Assembly (NCBI GenBank): GCA_016183935.1
Contig: JACPDR010000007.1
Location: 62,001-126,000 of the forward strand
DNA: 64,000 nucleotides
From: Caulobacterales bacterium
GTDB taxonomy: Bacteria > Pseudomonadota > Alphaproteobacteria > Caulobacterales > Caulobacteraceae
Reading direction: 5' to 3'
Part shown: in pieces, positions 28,927-37,979 of the stretch
Layout: every line of letters starts with the position of its first letter
Numbering within the stretch: position 1 is the stretch's first letter
Program-made: the position numbers and the translations under genes
Notes under the pieces: generated by a model
What the model saw: only the letters and a program-made list of their open reading frames with translations
Database searches by the model: none
Told to the model about the DNA's origin: nothing

Positions 28927-29268
28927 ATGCCGCACCAGAACGTCCATTCTTCGAAGGCCACGGCCCAGAACGCCGTGACCGATCCGGTCGGCCCCGGCGA
29001 CCAGACCCGGGCGGGGGGCGAGGCCCTGCGTCCGGAGCCGCGCAGCTATGCAGCCCCCGAGGTGAGCGATTCGTCGCTGGCGCCGCCGGCCGCCGGCGAG
29101 GTCGCCGACTTCATGGACGAGGGCGATCCGATCGGGGCCGACGACGTGCAGCAGGGCGCCACCAACGCCAACCGGCCGGAGCGCACCGAGAAGCTGCGGG
29201 GGCAGGGACCGAAAACCCGCGCGGGCAACCGCAACCGGGTCAAGACGGGGTCCGCGGAACGCCGCTGA
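28927..29268 (+). CDS. Small disordered hydrophilic protein
   Basis: 113 residues, predicted disordered: Gln, Asn, Pro, Gly and charged residues dominate, with no hydrophobic segment, Cys or signal. One acidic patch (DFMDEGDPIGADDVQQG) precedes a basic tail (KLRGQGPKTRAGNRNRVK). A ribosome site (AGGGAG) precedes the ATG. Composition and codon use match the neighbours, so it is likely a real gene of unknown role. Confidence 0.65.
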   Translation: MPHQNVHSSKATAQNAVTDPVGPGDQTRAGGEALRPEPRSYAAPEVSDSSLAPPAAGEVADFMDEGDPIGADDVQQGATNANRPERTEKLRGQGPKTRAGNRNRVKTGSAERR

Positions 29269-29317
29269 GGCTCGCCGACGCCCTTCCGGTCCGGCGCTCG
29301 CCGTGGTTCAAGACGCC

Positions 29318-29854
29318 ATGCGTCCGCTTGCTCCGCTTATCGCCGCCTCCGTCCTGCTGTCCGGCTGCGGCGGCGCCGTGGGCGATTTCGGCGCGGGCGT
29401 CGGCGCGGCGGCCACCGCGCCGCTCGATGACCTGAACCTGCGCCAGCAGTTCATCCCGACGGTCCTGCTGCAGGCCGAGGCCAACCCCTACGACCTGCGC
29501 AACCTCAACCAGTGCTCGACCATCGGGGCCGAGATCGCCCGTCTCAATGAGGCGCTGGGCCCCGACATGGACGAGCCGCCGGCGCCGGACGGCTCGACCC
29601 TGGGCGAGCGCGCCGGCGACGCGGCCTCGAAGGCGGCGCTGGACGCGATCCGTGACGCTTCGACGGATTTCATTCCCGGCCGTAGCTGGATCCGCCGCCT
29701 GTCCGGCGCCGAGCAGCACAGCCGGCATGTGCAGGCCGCCATCCAGGCCGGTCGCATGCGCCGGGCCTTCCTGAAAGGGGTCGGCATGAACCGGAACTGC
29801 GCCCCGCCGGCAGCGCCGGCATGGTTCCGGCCGCGCGCCGCTAGCCGCCGTTAG
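29318..29854 (+). CDS. Lipoprotein of unknown function
   Basis: 178 residues from the ATG at 29318. The lipoprotein signal is [17 protein letters not shown]. The mature part is mostly helical with a conserved-looking segment [20 protein letters not shown], two Cys (in NQCST and NRNCAPP), and a basic tail. No family is recognised. The last 14 bases overlap the convergent tgt gene. Confidence 0.75.
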   Translation: MRPLAPLIAASVLLSGCGGAVGDFGAGVGAAATAPLDDLNLRQQFIPTVLLQAEANPYDLRNLNQCSTIGAEIARLNEALGPDMDEPPAPDGSTLGERAGDAASKAALDAIRDASTDFIPGRSWIRRLSGAEQHSRHVQAAIQAGRMRRAFLKGVGMNRNCAPPAAPAWFRPRAASRR

Positions 29855-30959
29855 GGACCTGCCGGGCGTGGAAGTCGCGCCGGAACTCATCGAACCGGCC
29901 CCGGGCGATCGCCTCACGCATCGCCGCCGTCAGCGCCTGGAAGAAGGCGATGTTGTGCCAGCTGAGCAGCACCTTGCCGAGAATCTCGTCGGCTCGGATC
30001 AGGTGATGCAGGTAAGCCTTTGAATAGTCGGTCGAAGCCGGGCAGGGGACGTCGAGGTCCAGCGGGTCCTGATCCTCGGCGAAGCGGGCGTTCCTCAGGT
30101 TGATCGGCCCGGTCCACGTCCACGCCTGACCATGCCGTCCGGCGCGAGTGGGCAGGACGCAGTCGAACATGTCGACCCCGCGCCACACCGCCTCGACCAG
30201 GTCGACCGGCTTGCCGACCCCCATCAGATAGCGCGGCCGGTCGGCGGGCAGCATCTCGGGCGCATAGTCCAGCACCTCGCACATGGCCTCGTGGCCCTCG
30301 CCGACGGCCAGCCCGCCGATGGCGTAGCCGTCGAAGCCGATCTCGCGCAGCCGGTCCGAGGATTCGCGGCGCAGGTTTTCGAAGGTCGAGCCCTGCTGGA
30401 TGCCGAACAGAGCCTGGGTTTCGCGCGTCCCGAAGGCGTCCTTCGAGCGCTGGGCCCAACGCGCCGACAGCTCCATGCCGGAGCGGGCGCGGGCCTCCTC
30501 GGCCGGCCAGGCGACGCATTCGTCCAGCTGCATGACGATGTCCGAGCCCAGCCGGTCGGCCTGGATCTCGATCGACCGCTCCGGCGTCAACACGTGTTTC
30601 GAGCCGTCGATGTGGCTGGAGAAGGTCACCGCCTCCTCGGTCAGCTTCGAGATGCCCGACAGCGACATGACCTGGAAGCCGCCGGAGTCGGTCAGGATCG
30701 GCTTGTCCCAGCGCATGAATTTATGGAGCCCGCCCAGCCGCTCCATCCGCTCCGGTCCCGGCCGCAGCATCAGGTGATAGGTGTTGCCCAGCAGGATATC
30801 CGCCCCGGTCTGGGCCACTTGATCCACCGTCAGCGCCTTGACCGTAGCGGCGGTGCCGACCGGCATGAAGGCGGGCGTGCGGATGTCGCCGCGCGGCGTC
30901 TTCAGCACGCCGGTGCGGGCGCGTCCGTCGGTGGCGGAGATGTCGAAGGGGAAGGGCAT
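29841..30959 (-). CDS. tgt: tRNA-guanine transglycosylase
   Basis: 372 residues. It swaps guanine-34 for preQ1 in tRNAs with GUN anticodons, the key step in queuosine synthesis. The TIM barrel begins [20 protein letters not shown]; the active-site Asp lies in [13 protein letters not shown], and [12 protein letters not shown] is the substrate strand. In the zinc subdomain the usual C-x-C-x-x-C is V304-P-C306-P-A-S309, so two cysteine ligands are missing while His335 (LSWHNIAFF) remains. It may form an operon with the upstream small membrane gene and queA, all on the minus strand. Confidence 0.94.
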   Translation of the reverse strand: MPFPFDISATDGRARTGVLKTPRGDIRTPAFMPVGTAATVKALTVDQVAQTGADILLGNTYHLMLRPGPERMERLGGLHKFMRWDKPILTDSGGFQVMSLSGISKLTEEAVTFSSHIDGSKHVLTPERSIEIQADRLGSDIVMQLDECVAWPAEEARARSGMELSARWAQRSKDAFGTRETQALFGIQQGSTFENLRRESSDRLREIGFDGYAIGGLAVGEGHEAMCEVLDYAPEMLPADRPRYLMGVGKPVDLVEAVWRGVDMFDCVLPTRAGRHGQAWTWTGPINLRNARFAEDQDPLDLDVPCPASTDYSKAYLHHLIRADEILGKVLLSWHNIAFFQALTAAMREAIARGRFDEFRRDFHARQVPNGG

Positions 30960-30993
30960 GGGCCGGTGGCCTTAGCGCCAATCCCGGGTTCCG

Positions 30994-31296
30994 TCACCTG
31001 AAGGCTTCGTCGAGGGCTTCGGCCTTCTGCGGAAGCAGGTTGCGCCAAAGCATGACCACCAGTGCGCCCAGCGCGGACATGGCGGCGTTCATGGCGAGAC
31101 CGAACACCAGCAGGAAGATCAACACTCCGATGGCGGCGATCGGCGAACTGGCCGGCACGCCGTTCATGTTGAACAGACCGGGCGAAAGGACGGCGAGAAT
31201 GACCCCGAGAATCGAGAACGCCAGCTGGAAGCTGGCGGCCACCAGAAAGGTGACCATGAACAGCCCGCCAAACGAAGCCGTACGAATATAGTGCAT
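30994..31296 (-). CDS. Small membrane protein between queA and tgt
   Basis: 100 residues from the ATG at 31296, which has GGGAGGG in front; a longer frame would run into queA. Two hydrophobic regions are clear (about 10-38 and 50-85). There are no recognisable motifs. It sits between queA (13 bases upstream) and tgt (34 bases downstream), so it is probably co-transcribed with them. No link to queuosine is shown. Confidence 0.7.
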   Translation of the reverse strand: MHYIRTASFGGLFMVTFLVAASFQLAFSILGVILAVLSPGLFNMNGVPASSPIAAIGVLIFLLVFGLAMNAAMSALGALVVMLWRNLLPQKAEALDEAFR

Positions 31297-31309
31297 GGAG
31301 CCCTCCCGC

Positions 31310-32398
31310 TCAGTTGTCACGGAATAGCAGGGAGCCGTCTCCATAGGAATAGAACCGGTATCCGTCCGCCACCGCATGCGTATAGGCGGCCTTCATCGTC
31401 TCCAGACCGGCGAAAGCCGAGACCAGCATGAACAGGGTCGACTTCGGCAGGTGGAAATTGGTCATCAGCACGTCGGCGGCGCGGAAGCGGTAGCCGGGGG
31501 TGATGAAGATGGCCGTGTCGCCGTGGAATGGCCGCACCACGCCGTCCTCGCCCGTGGCGCTCTCCAGCAGGCGCAGCGAGGTGGTGCCGACGCAAACGAT
31601 CCGGCCGCCGGCCGCGCGGACGGCGTTCAGGGCTTCGGCGGTTTCGGCGGACACCTCGCCCCACTCGCTGTGCATCCTGTGGTCGGCGGTGTCCTCCGCC
31701 TTGACCGGCAGGAAGGTGCCGGCCCCGACGTGCAGGGTCACCGCATGCGTCGAGACGCCCTTCGCCTGGATCGCCTCCATCAACGCCGGGGTGAAATGCA
31801 GCCCCGCCGTCGGCGCGGCGACCGAGCCGTCCCAGTGGGCGAACATGGTCTGGTAGTCGGACCGGTCGCGGTCGTCCTCGGCCCGCTTCGCCGCGATGTA
31901 GGGGGGCAGGGGCATCACCCCGACGTCCCGGATCGCCTCGTCGAGGAACGGTCCCGACAGGTCGAAGCGCAGGGTGACCAGGCCGTCCTCGTCCTTGCCG
32001 GTCACGGTGGCGTCGAGGCGGCCAAGCAGGCAGGCGCCCTCGGCTTCCGCGCCGAACCGGATGCGGTCCCCGGCCTTGATCCGCTTGCCTGGCTTCATGA
32101 ACGCCGACCAGACGTCCGGAGCGTCGCGGTGGTGAAGCGTCGCCTCGACCTCGACGGTCAGCGTCTCGCCCTCCGGCCCGATCCGCTCGCGCACCCCCGA
32201 CAGCCGGGCCGGGATCACCCGGGTGTCGTTGAACACCAGGGCGTCGCCGGGCCGCAGGAAATCGGGCAGGTCCCGGATGATCCGATCCTCGAGTCCGCCA
32301 TCGCGGACGACCAGCAGACGCGCGGAATCCCTCGGCTCGGCGGGACGGAGCGCGATACGGTCTTCCGGCAGATCGAAGTCGAAATCGGCGGTCCGCAT
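31310..32398 (-). CDS. queA: S-adenosylmethionine:tRNA ribosyltransferase-isomerase
   Basis: 362 residues from the ATG at 32398 ([19 protein letters not shown], the usual QueA start). It moves and rearranges the ribose of SAM onto preQ1-tRNA to make epoxyqueuosine. Diagnostic segments are [30 protein letters not shown]-like [18 protein letters not shown] [15 protein letters not shown], and [15 protein letters not shown] near the end. It lies upstream of tgt in the same minus-strand group, and queC/E/D are 12 kb away. Confidence 0.96.
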   Translation of the reverse strand: MRTADFDFDLPEDRIALRPAEPRDSARLLVVRDGGLEDRIIRDLPDFLRPGDALVFNDTRVIPARLSGVRERIGPEGETLTVEVEATLHHRDAPDVWSAFMKPGKRIKAGDRIRFGAEAEGACLLGRLDATVTGKDEDGLVTLRFDLSGPFLDEAIRDVGVMPLPPYIAAKRAEDDRDRSDYQTMFAHWDGSVAAPTAGLHFTPALMEAIQAKGVSTHAVTLHVGAGTFLPVKAEDTADHRMHSEWGEVSAETAEALNAVRAAGGRIVCVGTTSLRLLESATGEDGVVRPFHGDTAIFITPGYRFRAADVLMTNFHLPKSTLFMLVSAFAGLETMKAAYTHAVADGYRFYSYGDGSLLFRDN

Positions 32399-32462
32399 GA
32401 GGCCGGGCAAAGGCCATGACGCCGGCGTGACGTCAAGCGAAGTCACGCCGGCGTCTACGAGG

Positions 32463-33242
32463 TCAGGCGAGCCCGGCGGCCTTGGCGATCAGGGAGTCCG
32501 GAGCGACTCCGCCATCGGGCCAATCGTGGGGAAGCAGCGGCGGCTGGGCCATGAAGCGGGGCGTGGCTCCCCGATGCGGCTGGGCCGCATGGACCAGGAA
32601 GGGATGGCACAGATAGACCGTCCCGGCCGGACCGGTGGCCAGCGTTTGCGCACAGTCCCCGCTCCCTCCGAAGTCATCCGCGACCAGTTCGGCCAGGGTG
32701 ACGCCGTCCTCGCCGGCTGGCGCGAGGCGGCGCGCGACCGCCCTGTGAGAGCCGACACGGATGCGGGTCGGCGCATCGTTCTCGCCGACGTCCGAGAACA
32801 GGAACAGCATCAGGAGGCAGCGGCCCTTCGACCGGGCGTTGGCCCGCCAATTCATGAAGTCCGGATCGTCGCCGAAGCTCACGTCGATATGCCAGCCCCC
32901 GTCGCCGGGATTGTCGGGCGAGGGAAAGCGGACGGGAAAGGATCCCATGGCCCGGCAGGGACGCCAGCGGCCGGGACCCGCCAACTGGTCGAAGGCGGCG
33001 ATCAGGCGCGGCGTGTTGGCCGCGTCGACGAAGGTCGGCTCGGTGTACATGCCCAGCCGGACAACGGGCTGTCGCCAAGTCGTCGGATCGTTCGGGTCGG
33101 CGGGAATGTCGCGCCAGAGTCGCGCCCTGACCTCCTCGGCGAGGGCCCGCGGAAAGGCGCCGTCCAGGCGGACGAAACCGTCATGGATAAACTGGTCGAT
33201 CTGGGCGGGCGTCAGGGCGTCCGCTGCATTTGAGGCAGGCAT
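32463..33242 (-). CDS. Phytanoyl-CoA dioxygenase (PhyH) family protein
   Basis: 259 residues. It is an Fe(II)/2-oxoglutarate-dependent oxygenase: the HxD pair is His118-Asp120 in GGWHIDVSF, and the distal His is probably His218 in [13 protein letters not shown], followed by Arg229 (TPRFM) for the 2-oxoglutarate carboxylate. The N-terminus [20 protein letters not shown] is typical of PhyH proteins. The substrate is unknown. It ends 64 bases upstream of queA and is divergent from lysS. Confidence 0.85.
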   Translation of the reverse strand: MPASNAADALTPAQIDQFIHDGFVRLDGAFPRALAEEVRARLWRDIPADPNDPTTWRQPVVRLGMYTEPTFVDAANTPRLIAAFDQLAGPGRWRPCRAMGSFPVRFPSPDNPGDGGWHIDVSFGDDPDFMNWRANARSKGRCLLMLFLFSDVGENDAPTRIRVGSHRAVARRLAPAGEDGVTLAELVADDFGGSGDCAQTLATGPAGTVYLCHPFLVHAAQPHRGATPRFMAQPPLLPHDWPDGGVAPDSLIAKAAGLA

Positions 33243-33441
33243 GAGAATCTCGCAAAGGGCGGGCCGGCCATAACCGGCGTTCAGGGCGTTCCACGGGCGC
33301 AGGGCCCGGCCGGTCAGACCAGCGGGAAGCCGTGAACAATCTTGTGCGCGAACATCATCATTGTCCGTGCAGGATGCCCGTCGGCGGGGGCGTCTTCAAG
33401 GCGCCGTTGACCCCGCGCCTCCGACACGCCAAACCCCGCCC

Positions 33442-35115
33442 ATGCTGCAGAACCTCGAAATCCTCGCGCGCGACGCAAAGTCGTGGCCGTTCGAACAGGC
33501 CCGCAACCTTCTCGCCCATGTGCTGAAGAAGCGGCTGTCCGACGCCGAGCGCGACGCGGCCAGGCTGCTGATCGACGCCGGCAAGGCGGACGAGGCGCTG
33601 GCGACCTTCGAGGCCCTGCAAAAGCCCGTGGTGCTGGAGACCGGCTACGGCCCGTCGGGCCTGCCGCACATGGGCACCTTCGGCGAGGTGGCGCGCACGA
33701 CCATGGTGCGCAACGCCTTCCGCGCCCTGACCGGCGACCACTGGCCGACGCGGCTGGTCGCCTTCTCGGACGACATGGACGGCCTGCGCAAGGTGCCGGA
33801 AGGCATCCCCAACCCCGGGATGCTGGCCGAGGACCTGCACAAGCCGCTGACGGTGGTGCGCGACCCGTTCGGGACGCACGACAGCTTCGGCGCCCATAAC
33901 AACGCCCGCCTGCGCGCCTTCCTCGATGGGTTCGGCTTCGACTACGAATTCCTGTCCTCGACCGAGCAGTACAAGTCCGGCCGGTTCGACGCGACCCTGC
34001 TGACCCTGCTGGAGCGGTTCGACGCCGTTCAGGCGATCATGCTGCCGACCCTGGGCGAGGAGCGGCGCGCCACCTATTCGCCCTTCCTGCCGGTCAGCCC
34101 GGTCACCGGCCATGTGCTGCAGGTCCCGACGCTGGAGCGCAACGTCGCCAAGGGCACGATCGTGTTCGACGACCCGGCGGGCGGACGCACCGAGGTCCCG
34201 GTCACCGGCGGCCATGTGAAGCTGCAGTGGAAGCCCGACTGGGCCATGCGCTGGACGGCGCTGGACGTCGACTACGAGATGTCGGGCAAGGACCTTATCG
34301 AGAGCGTGCGCGAGAGCTCCAAGGTCTGCCGCGCCATCGGCGGCGTGCCGCCCGAGGGTTTCAACTACGAGCTCTTCCTCGACGTCGAAGGGAAGAAGAT
34401 CTCCAAGTCCAAGGGCAACGGCCTGACCATGGACGAATGGCTGCGCTACGGCACGCCGGAGAGCCTGACCTGGTACATGTTCCAGTCGCCAAAGTCGGCC
34501 AAGTCGCTGCACTTCAACGTTATTCCCCGCGCCATCGACGACTATCTGGCCTTCATCGAGGCCTACAAGACGCAGGAGCCGGCCAAGCGGATCGACAACG
34601 CCGTGTGGTCGATCCACGCCGGCTCGCCGCCCGATCACACCTCGCCGGTGTCGTTCGCCCTGCTGCTCAACCTGGTCGGGGTGGCCAACGCCTCGTCGAA
34701 GTCGCAGCTGTGGGCTTATTTCGCCCGCTACCTCCCGGATGCGACGCCGGAAAACGAGCCGCTGCTGGACCGGCTGATGGACCGGGCGCTGAACTACTAC
34801 GAGGACTTCGTGAAGCCGACGAAGGCCTACCGCCTGCCGGACGACAAGGAGAAGGCCGCACTGCTCGACCTCGCCGCCCGCCTGAAGGCCCTGCCGGCCG
34901 ACACGACCGACGGCGAGCTGATCCAGGGCGAGGTCTACGCCGTCGGCAAGGAACACGCCTTCGAGCCGCTGCGGGCCTGGTTCGGCGCACTCTACGAAGT
35001 GCTGCTGGGTGCATCGCAGGGGCCGCGGTTCGGCTCGTTCGCGGCGATCTACGGCCTGCCGCAGACGATCCAGCTGATCGAGAACGGCGCCAACGGCGAA
35101 CTGGCGAAGGCCTGA
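33442..35115 (+). CDS. lysS: Lysyl-tRNA synthetase, class I
   Basis: 557 residues from the ATG at 33442 (MLQNLEILARDAKSWPFEQA, a typical family start). It charges tRNA-Lys. Class I signatures are GPSGLPHMGTFGE (HIGH-like) and KKISKSKGNG (KMSKS-like), so this is the class I enzyme of archaea and many alphaproteobacteria, not the class II enzyme of E. coli. A C-terminal helical anticodon-binding cage follows. The gene stands alone after a 199-base gap in which no other gene is seen. Confidence 0.97.
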   Translation: MLQNLEILARDAKSWPFEQARNLLAHVLKKRLSDAERDAARLLIDAGKADEALATFEALQKPVVLETGYGPSGLPHMGTFGEVARTTMVRNAFRALTGDHWPTRLVAFSDDMDGLRKVPEGIPNPGMLAEDLHKPLTVVRDPFGTHDSFGAHNNARLRAFLDGFGFDYEFLSSTEQYKSGRFDATLLTLLERFDAVQAIMLPTLGEERRATYSPFLPVSPVTGHVLQVPTLERNVAKGTIVFDDPAGGRTEVPVTGGHVKLQWKPDWAMRWTALDVDYEMSGKDLIESVRESSKVCRAIGGVPPEGFNYELFLDVEGKKISKSKGNGLTMDEWLRYGTPESLTWYMFQSPKSAKSLHFNVIPRAIDDYLAFIEAYKTQEPAKRIDNAVWSIHAGSPPDHTSPVSFALLLNLVGVANASSKSQLWAYFARYLPDATPENEPLLDRLMDRALNYYEDFVKPTKAYRLPDDKEKAALLDLAARLKALPADTTDGELIQGEVYAVGKEHAFEPLRAWFGALYEVLLGASQGPRFGSFAAIYGLPQTIQLIENGANGELAKA

Positions 35116-35241
35116 TCGCCGACGACCGGCGTTCGTGCGGTAACGCACATGAACCGAATATAACACGCCGCCACGGGGAGCCTTCACCTTGGCCGGCGCA
35201 TTGTTCCCTGCATCGACCAACTCGATGACAGGAGATGAGCC

Positions 35242-35715
35242 ATGTCGAAGAACAAGATCACCGTCGCTCTGGCCTCGGCCGCCATGCTGGCGTCGCTGGC
35301 CCCCGCGGCCCTGCCCACCGCCGCCATGGCCCAGCAGGCCAACGGCATCACCAACTGCGACGCCCCCGGCGGCCGCCAGCGCACCGGCGCCATCATCGGC
35401 GCCCTGATCGGCGGCGTGGCCGGCAGCCAGATTTCCGACAATGAACGCACCCTCGGCGCCGTGGTCGGCGCGGGCGCGGGCGCCGCGGCCGGCTCCTATA
35501 TCGGCTGTAACCAGCAGCGGGCCCGTCAGGACGCCCGCGGCGGCGACTATCGCGCCACGGCCAACCTGCGCATCCGCTCGGGCCCCGGCACCAACTATCG
35601 TCAGGTCGGCAGCCTGTCGGCCGGCCAGCCGTTCTCGGCCGTCGGGTCGCAAGGCGAATGGGTCCAGATCGCGGGCGGCGGCTGGGTCAACGCCCACTAT
35701 GTGACCACCAACTAG
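35242..35715 (+). CDS. Secreted glycine-zipper and SH3b domain protein
   Basis: 157 residues. Signal peptide (to about residue 30, ...PTAAMAQ), a glycine-zipper stretch (GAIIGALIGGVAGSQ and GAVVGAGAGAAAGSYIG, 17-kDa-antigen type), then a bacterial SH3 domain (about 95-155) with ANLRIRSGPGTNYRQVGSL and WVNAHYV. Such proteins bind the cell wall. A GGAG ribosome site precedes the ATG, and a TATAAC box near 35160 could be its -10. A rho-independent terminator follows. Confidence 0.88.
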   Translation: MSKNKITVALASAAMLASLAPAALPTAAMAQQANGITNCDAPGGRQRTGAIIGALIGGVAGSQISDNERTLGAVVGAGAGAAAGSYIGCNQQRARQDARGGDYRATANLRIRSGPGTNYRQVGSLSAGQPFSAVGSQGEWVQIAGGGWVNAHYVTTN

Positions 35716-35739
35716 ACGCGTTCGATCGCGTGACGACGA

Positions 35740-35765
35740 GGCCGCTCCGCAAGGGGCGGCCTTTT
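35740..35765 (+). terminator. Rho-independent terminator
   Basis: A nine-base-pair stem, GGCCGCTCC with GGGGCGGCC (one G-T pair), closes a GCAA tetraloop and is followed by TTTT. It ends the SH3 protein transcript and lies only 2 bases from the stop of the convergent S24 gene, so the stem may also serve that side. Confidence 0.9.
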
Positions 35766-35767
35766 CG

Positions 35768-36403
35768 TTACTGGCTGACCCAGAGAATGCGGCCCATCCA
35801 GACGATGTCCTTTCGGGCCACGATGCGCGGTTCATAGGCGGGATTGACCGAGGCGAGGGTCACGGCGCGCGCGGTCAGCCCCGCCACTTCCTTGGCCAGC
35901 GTCTCGCCGCCGGCGGTGCGCACCACCACCCGGTCGCCCTTGCGCACGTCCGAGGCCTCGCGATCGACGATGACCCGGTCGCCCTCGCGGTACAGCGGGA
36001 CCATGGAATCGCCGGTGATGCGCAGACTCAGCAGGGTGTCCTTCGGTCGCGGCAGTTCCGTCTGTTCCCAGCCGTCGCCGACCGGCAGGCCGGCGTCGTC
36101 GAAGAAACCGTCCTGCCCGGCCTGGGCCATGCCCAGCATCGGCACCGTCGCCGCCCGCTCCGGGGCGTCGTGGGCCAGACCCGCGAACTCGCCCAGCGAC
36201 AGGCCGGTGGCGTGCAGGATCCGGGTCAGGCTTTCGGTCGATGGCCAGCGCGGTCTCGGCGGATCACCGGGGCCGAACCGCTTCGACGGATTGAAGCTGG
36301 TGGCGTCCAGCCCTGCGCGCCGGGCCAGCGCCGAGGCGCTTATCCCCTCGCGCCGGGCCAGCCCGTCGATCGCCTTCCAGAGCTGGCCGTGAGACAGGGG
36401 CAT
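35768..36403 (-). CDS. S24-family (LexA/CI-like) helix-turn-helix regulator
   Basis: 211 residues. The N-terminal helix-turn-helix (about 8-70; ISASALARRAGLDATSFN) is followed by an S24 peptidase domain with catalytic Ser133 (ITGDSMVPLY) and Lys171 (TLAKEV). An Ala95-Gly96 pair in MAQAGQDGF could be the self-cleavage site. It resembles phage CI-type repressors and chromosomal regulators of this layout. Upstream of its start the transposon is inserted, about 75 bases away, which may have separated it from distal control elements. Confidence 0.87.
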   Translation of the reverse strand: MPLSHGQLWKAIDGLARREGISASALARRAGLDATSFNPSKRFGPGDPPRPRWPSTESLTRILHATGLSLGEFAGLAHDAPERAATVPMLGMAQAGQDGFFDDAGLPVGDGWEQTELPRPKDTLLSLRITGDSMVPLYREGDRVIVDREASDVRKGDRVVVRTAGGETLAKEVAGLTARAVTLASVNPAYEPRIVARKDIVWMGRILWVSQ

Positions 36404-36461
36404 GGGCTTGCGGTGCGCGGCGGCCGAAACGGCCGATTCGTCGACAGATTATCGCAAGCGC

Positions 36462-36479
36462 TTAGGAATATCCACCTAA
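36462..36479. promoter_or_regulatory. Candidate operator TTAGG-N8-CCTAA
   Basis: An 18-base inverted repeat lies about 60 bases upstream of the S24 regulator start and could be its own operator. It overlaps the transposon's left junction: its last bases are the first of the element. This is inference from position and symmetry only. Confidence 0.25.
36465..36477. repeat. Target-site duplication, left copy
   Basis: The 13 bases GGAATATCCACCT touch the left inverted repeat and recur at 38992-39004 beyond the right one, where a single G separates them from the repeat. IS1595-family insertions are usually described with 8-base duplications, so 13 is long. Confidence 0.75.
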
Positions 36480-36546
36480 CTATGCACTTTACATACCTAG
36501 GAAAATGTCCCATCTAAGCGACGACAGGCCGGCACTAGGATCGGCG

Positions 36547-37317
36547 CTACTGCCCGAAGCAATGCGCCGAGAACGACTTCAGGATGCTCTCCGAGAGATC
36601 GATGAGGCTGTTAAGCGTTGGAACCGCTTCGCGGCCGGAGAATGCAGGGACATCGCCGAACACGATCTGGACGCGTACCCCGATGCGACCTCGGATCCGG
36701 ATGTATCCGTCCGGCCCAATCTTTGAGATAACCAGACCTTCGTTCAGGTTCGCCGGTCCGCCGAGAACGATCCCCGTCGATCCGGGGTGTCTGCCTGAAT
36801 TGAAATCGACGCCGGAGAGTTCCCCGCCGCTGCCGAACGCGACCACAGGAATCAGCATCCTGTGTTTATCGACGTTGGCGAAGGTGCCGATGCCCCAGAG
36901 GCGCGGGTTTCCGTCTTCGTAGGGCTCTAGCCTCGCCAACATCTCCTTCACGTCGTCCGGCAGGCCCAGCATCTTGTCTTGCGCGCGCTTCTTTCCGAAC
37001 TCGTCGGCGCTCCGGGTGAATGGAAAATAGAGGTGCTCGGTGTTGTTGATGCCGTTCTGCCGTCCGATCTCGACCACCATCTGATCGAGCGCGGAGCGCG
37101 CGTGATAGACGATCTCCGCCGCGATCAGCGCGGCGTTGTCAGGGACCGTCTCCTCCGCCTTGATTGTGATGTGTCTCAGCCCAGTCTCGTCGGGCACCTC
37201 AACCAGCTTAAGCTGGAGGCTCCCCCGGTACGCCTGCTCCTCAACCTGGAAGTCGTTAAGAAGGGTTCGGGCCCGTGCTATCTTGCTGAACTGCGCGCTT
37301 AGGATGGGTTTAACCAT
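36547..37317 (-). CDS. Transposon cargo: conserved DKHR-motif protein, unknown function
   Basis: 256 residues from the ATG at 37317 (MVKPILSAQFSKIARARTLL); upstream in-frame Mets lie in another cargo gene. The first half is helical (EIVYHARSALDQMVVEIGRQNG), followed by YFPFTRSADEF and GIGTFANVDKHRMLIPV. The pattern of a helical ALDQ segment, FPF, an LEPY, and N-x-DKHR is shared with uncharacterised bacterial proteins I have seen, but I cannot name the family. The second half is beta-rich. No membrane segment or HEPN R-x4-6-H motif is seen. Its start codon overlaps that of the divergent small gene in a shared CATG. Confidence 0.7.
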   Translation of the reverse strand: MVKPILSAQFSKIARARTLLNDFQVEEQAYRGSLQLKLVEVPDETGLRHITIKAEETVPDNAALIAAEIVYHARSALDQMVVEIGRQNGINNTEHLYFPFTRSADEFGKKRAQDKMLGLPDDVKEMLARLEPYEDGNPRLWGIGTFANVDKHRMLIPVVAFGSGGELSGVDFNSGRHPGSTGIVLGGPANLNEGLVISKIGPDGYIRIRGRIGVRVQIVFGDVPAFSGREAVPTLNSLIDLSESILKSFSAHCFGQ

Positions 37318-37456
37318 GACCGACAAATCCGATCCCACGGCTGAATGCCGCGACAAGATTGTGAAGCGGATGCTGGCGACCCCGCCGCAGCCGCATACGA
37401 AGAAGAAGGGGCGCGACCCGAAGGCCGCGCCGAAGTCAGATGCTAAGACGAGCTGA
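37316..37456 (+). CDS. Transposon cargo: 46-residue basic protein
   Basis: A short ORF, MTDKSDPTAECRDKIVKRML followed by ATPPQPHTKKKGRD and a Lys-rich end. Small proteins with a similar KRML-(S/N/A)TPP-x-PH core occur in mobile regions of other alphaproteobacteria, from memory. It starts at the same CATG as the divergent 256-residue gene and its end overlaps the opposite-strand SinR-like gene by 14 bases. It may be an antitoxin-like or DNA-associated peptide; that is a guess. Confidence 0.5.
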   Translation: MTDKSDPTAECRDKIVKRMLATPPQPHTKKKGRDPKAAPKSDAKTS

Positions 37457-37733
37457 TCCGCGACCGGAGCCAATCCGCTGCGGCGGGATGGACGTTGAAG
37501 AAGTCGCCTCGTCCGGTGATCTCAAGAACGACAATGCCGTCGCTGCCGTCGATCACGCCGATGGAAATCAGGCGGTTTATGATCTCAGCGGGCGCGAGTT
37601 CCGTTCCGACTACCCAGAACGACCAGAGCGCCCGGCAGAAGTCAGGTGCAGTCCGCAACGCATCGGCGAGGCGGATATAATCCTGCGGTCCAATCTCGCC
37701 GCGAAGATCGTAGCTCAAAACATAGTAGCGCAA
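37443..37733 (-). CDS. Transposon cargo: SinR/Cas2-like ferredoxin-fold protein
   Basis: 96 residues from a TTG at 37733 (reads MRYYVLSYDLRGE), preceded by ACGGAG. The longer frame to 37931 is rejected because its extra N-terminus looks non-coding. The layout matches the small SinR-family/Cas2/VapD-like fold: an opening beta strand with SYDL, a helix (DYIRLADALRTA), then ALWSFWVVGT, a second helix (APAEIINRLISIG), VIDGSDGIVVLEITGRG, and a terminal WLRSRI. Cas2-like folds are nucleases or DNA-integration scaffolds; this orphan has no cas genes or repeats nearby. Function is unproven. Confidence 0.6.
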   Translation of the reverse strand: MRYYVLSYDLRGEIGPQDYIRLADALRTAPDFCRALWSFWVVGTELAPAEIINRLISIGVIDGSDGIVVLEITGRGDFFNVHPAAADWLRSRISSS

Positions 37734-37979
37734 TCGTAGGCTCCGTGATGAGCCGAGGCGCTTGACCCTTTGGACCGACTCTACGAAAGTCGGGTGTGAC
37801 CCACGGGCTGCCGCGCCACGGCAGTTTGTGAAATGCGGGGTGGCCGACGCGAATCGTCCACCCCGCCCAATCACAGCCGGATTCCGCCCTCGTGTGGAGT
37901 CTGGAAACCGCTGATATCCCCACGATTTCACTTTTTGTTCCCCTTCGCCCTCATCCGGGCGAGGCGAAGGGCCTGAAAC

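Noticed and set aside
36547..37317. HEPN nuclease in the transposon cargo
   Set aside because: The N-terminal half is helical, but no R-x4-6-H motif was found, so the label is not supported.
37443..37931. Longer version of the SinR-like gene starting at 37931
   Set aside because: The extra 66 residues are Arg/Gly-rich with no fold pattern; the TTG at 37733 gives the right family length and has a ribosome site.
37942..37973. Hairpin downstream of the transposase as an intrinsic terminator
   Set aside because: A nine-base stem (CCCTTCGCC/GGCGAAGGG) exists, but no T run follows it in the transposase direction.
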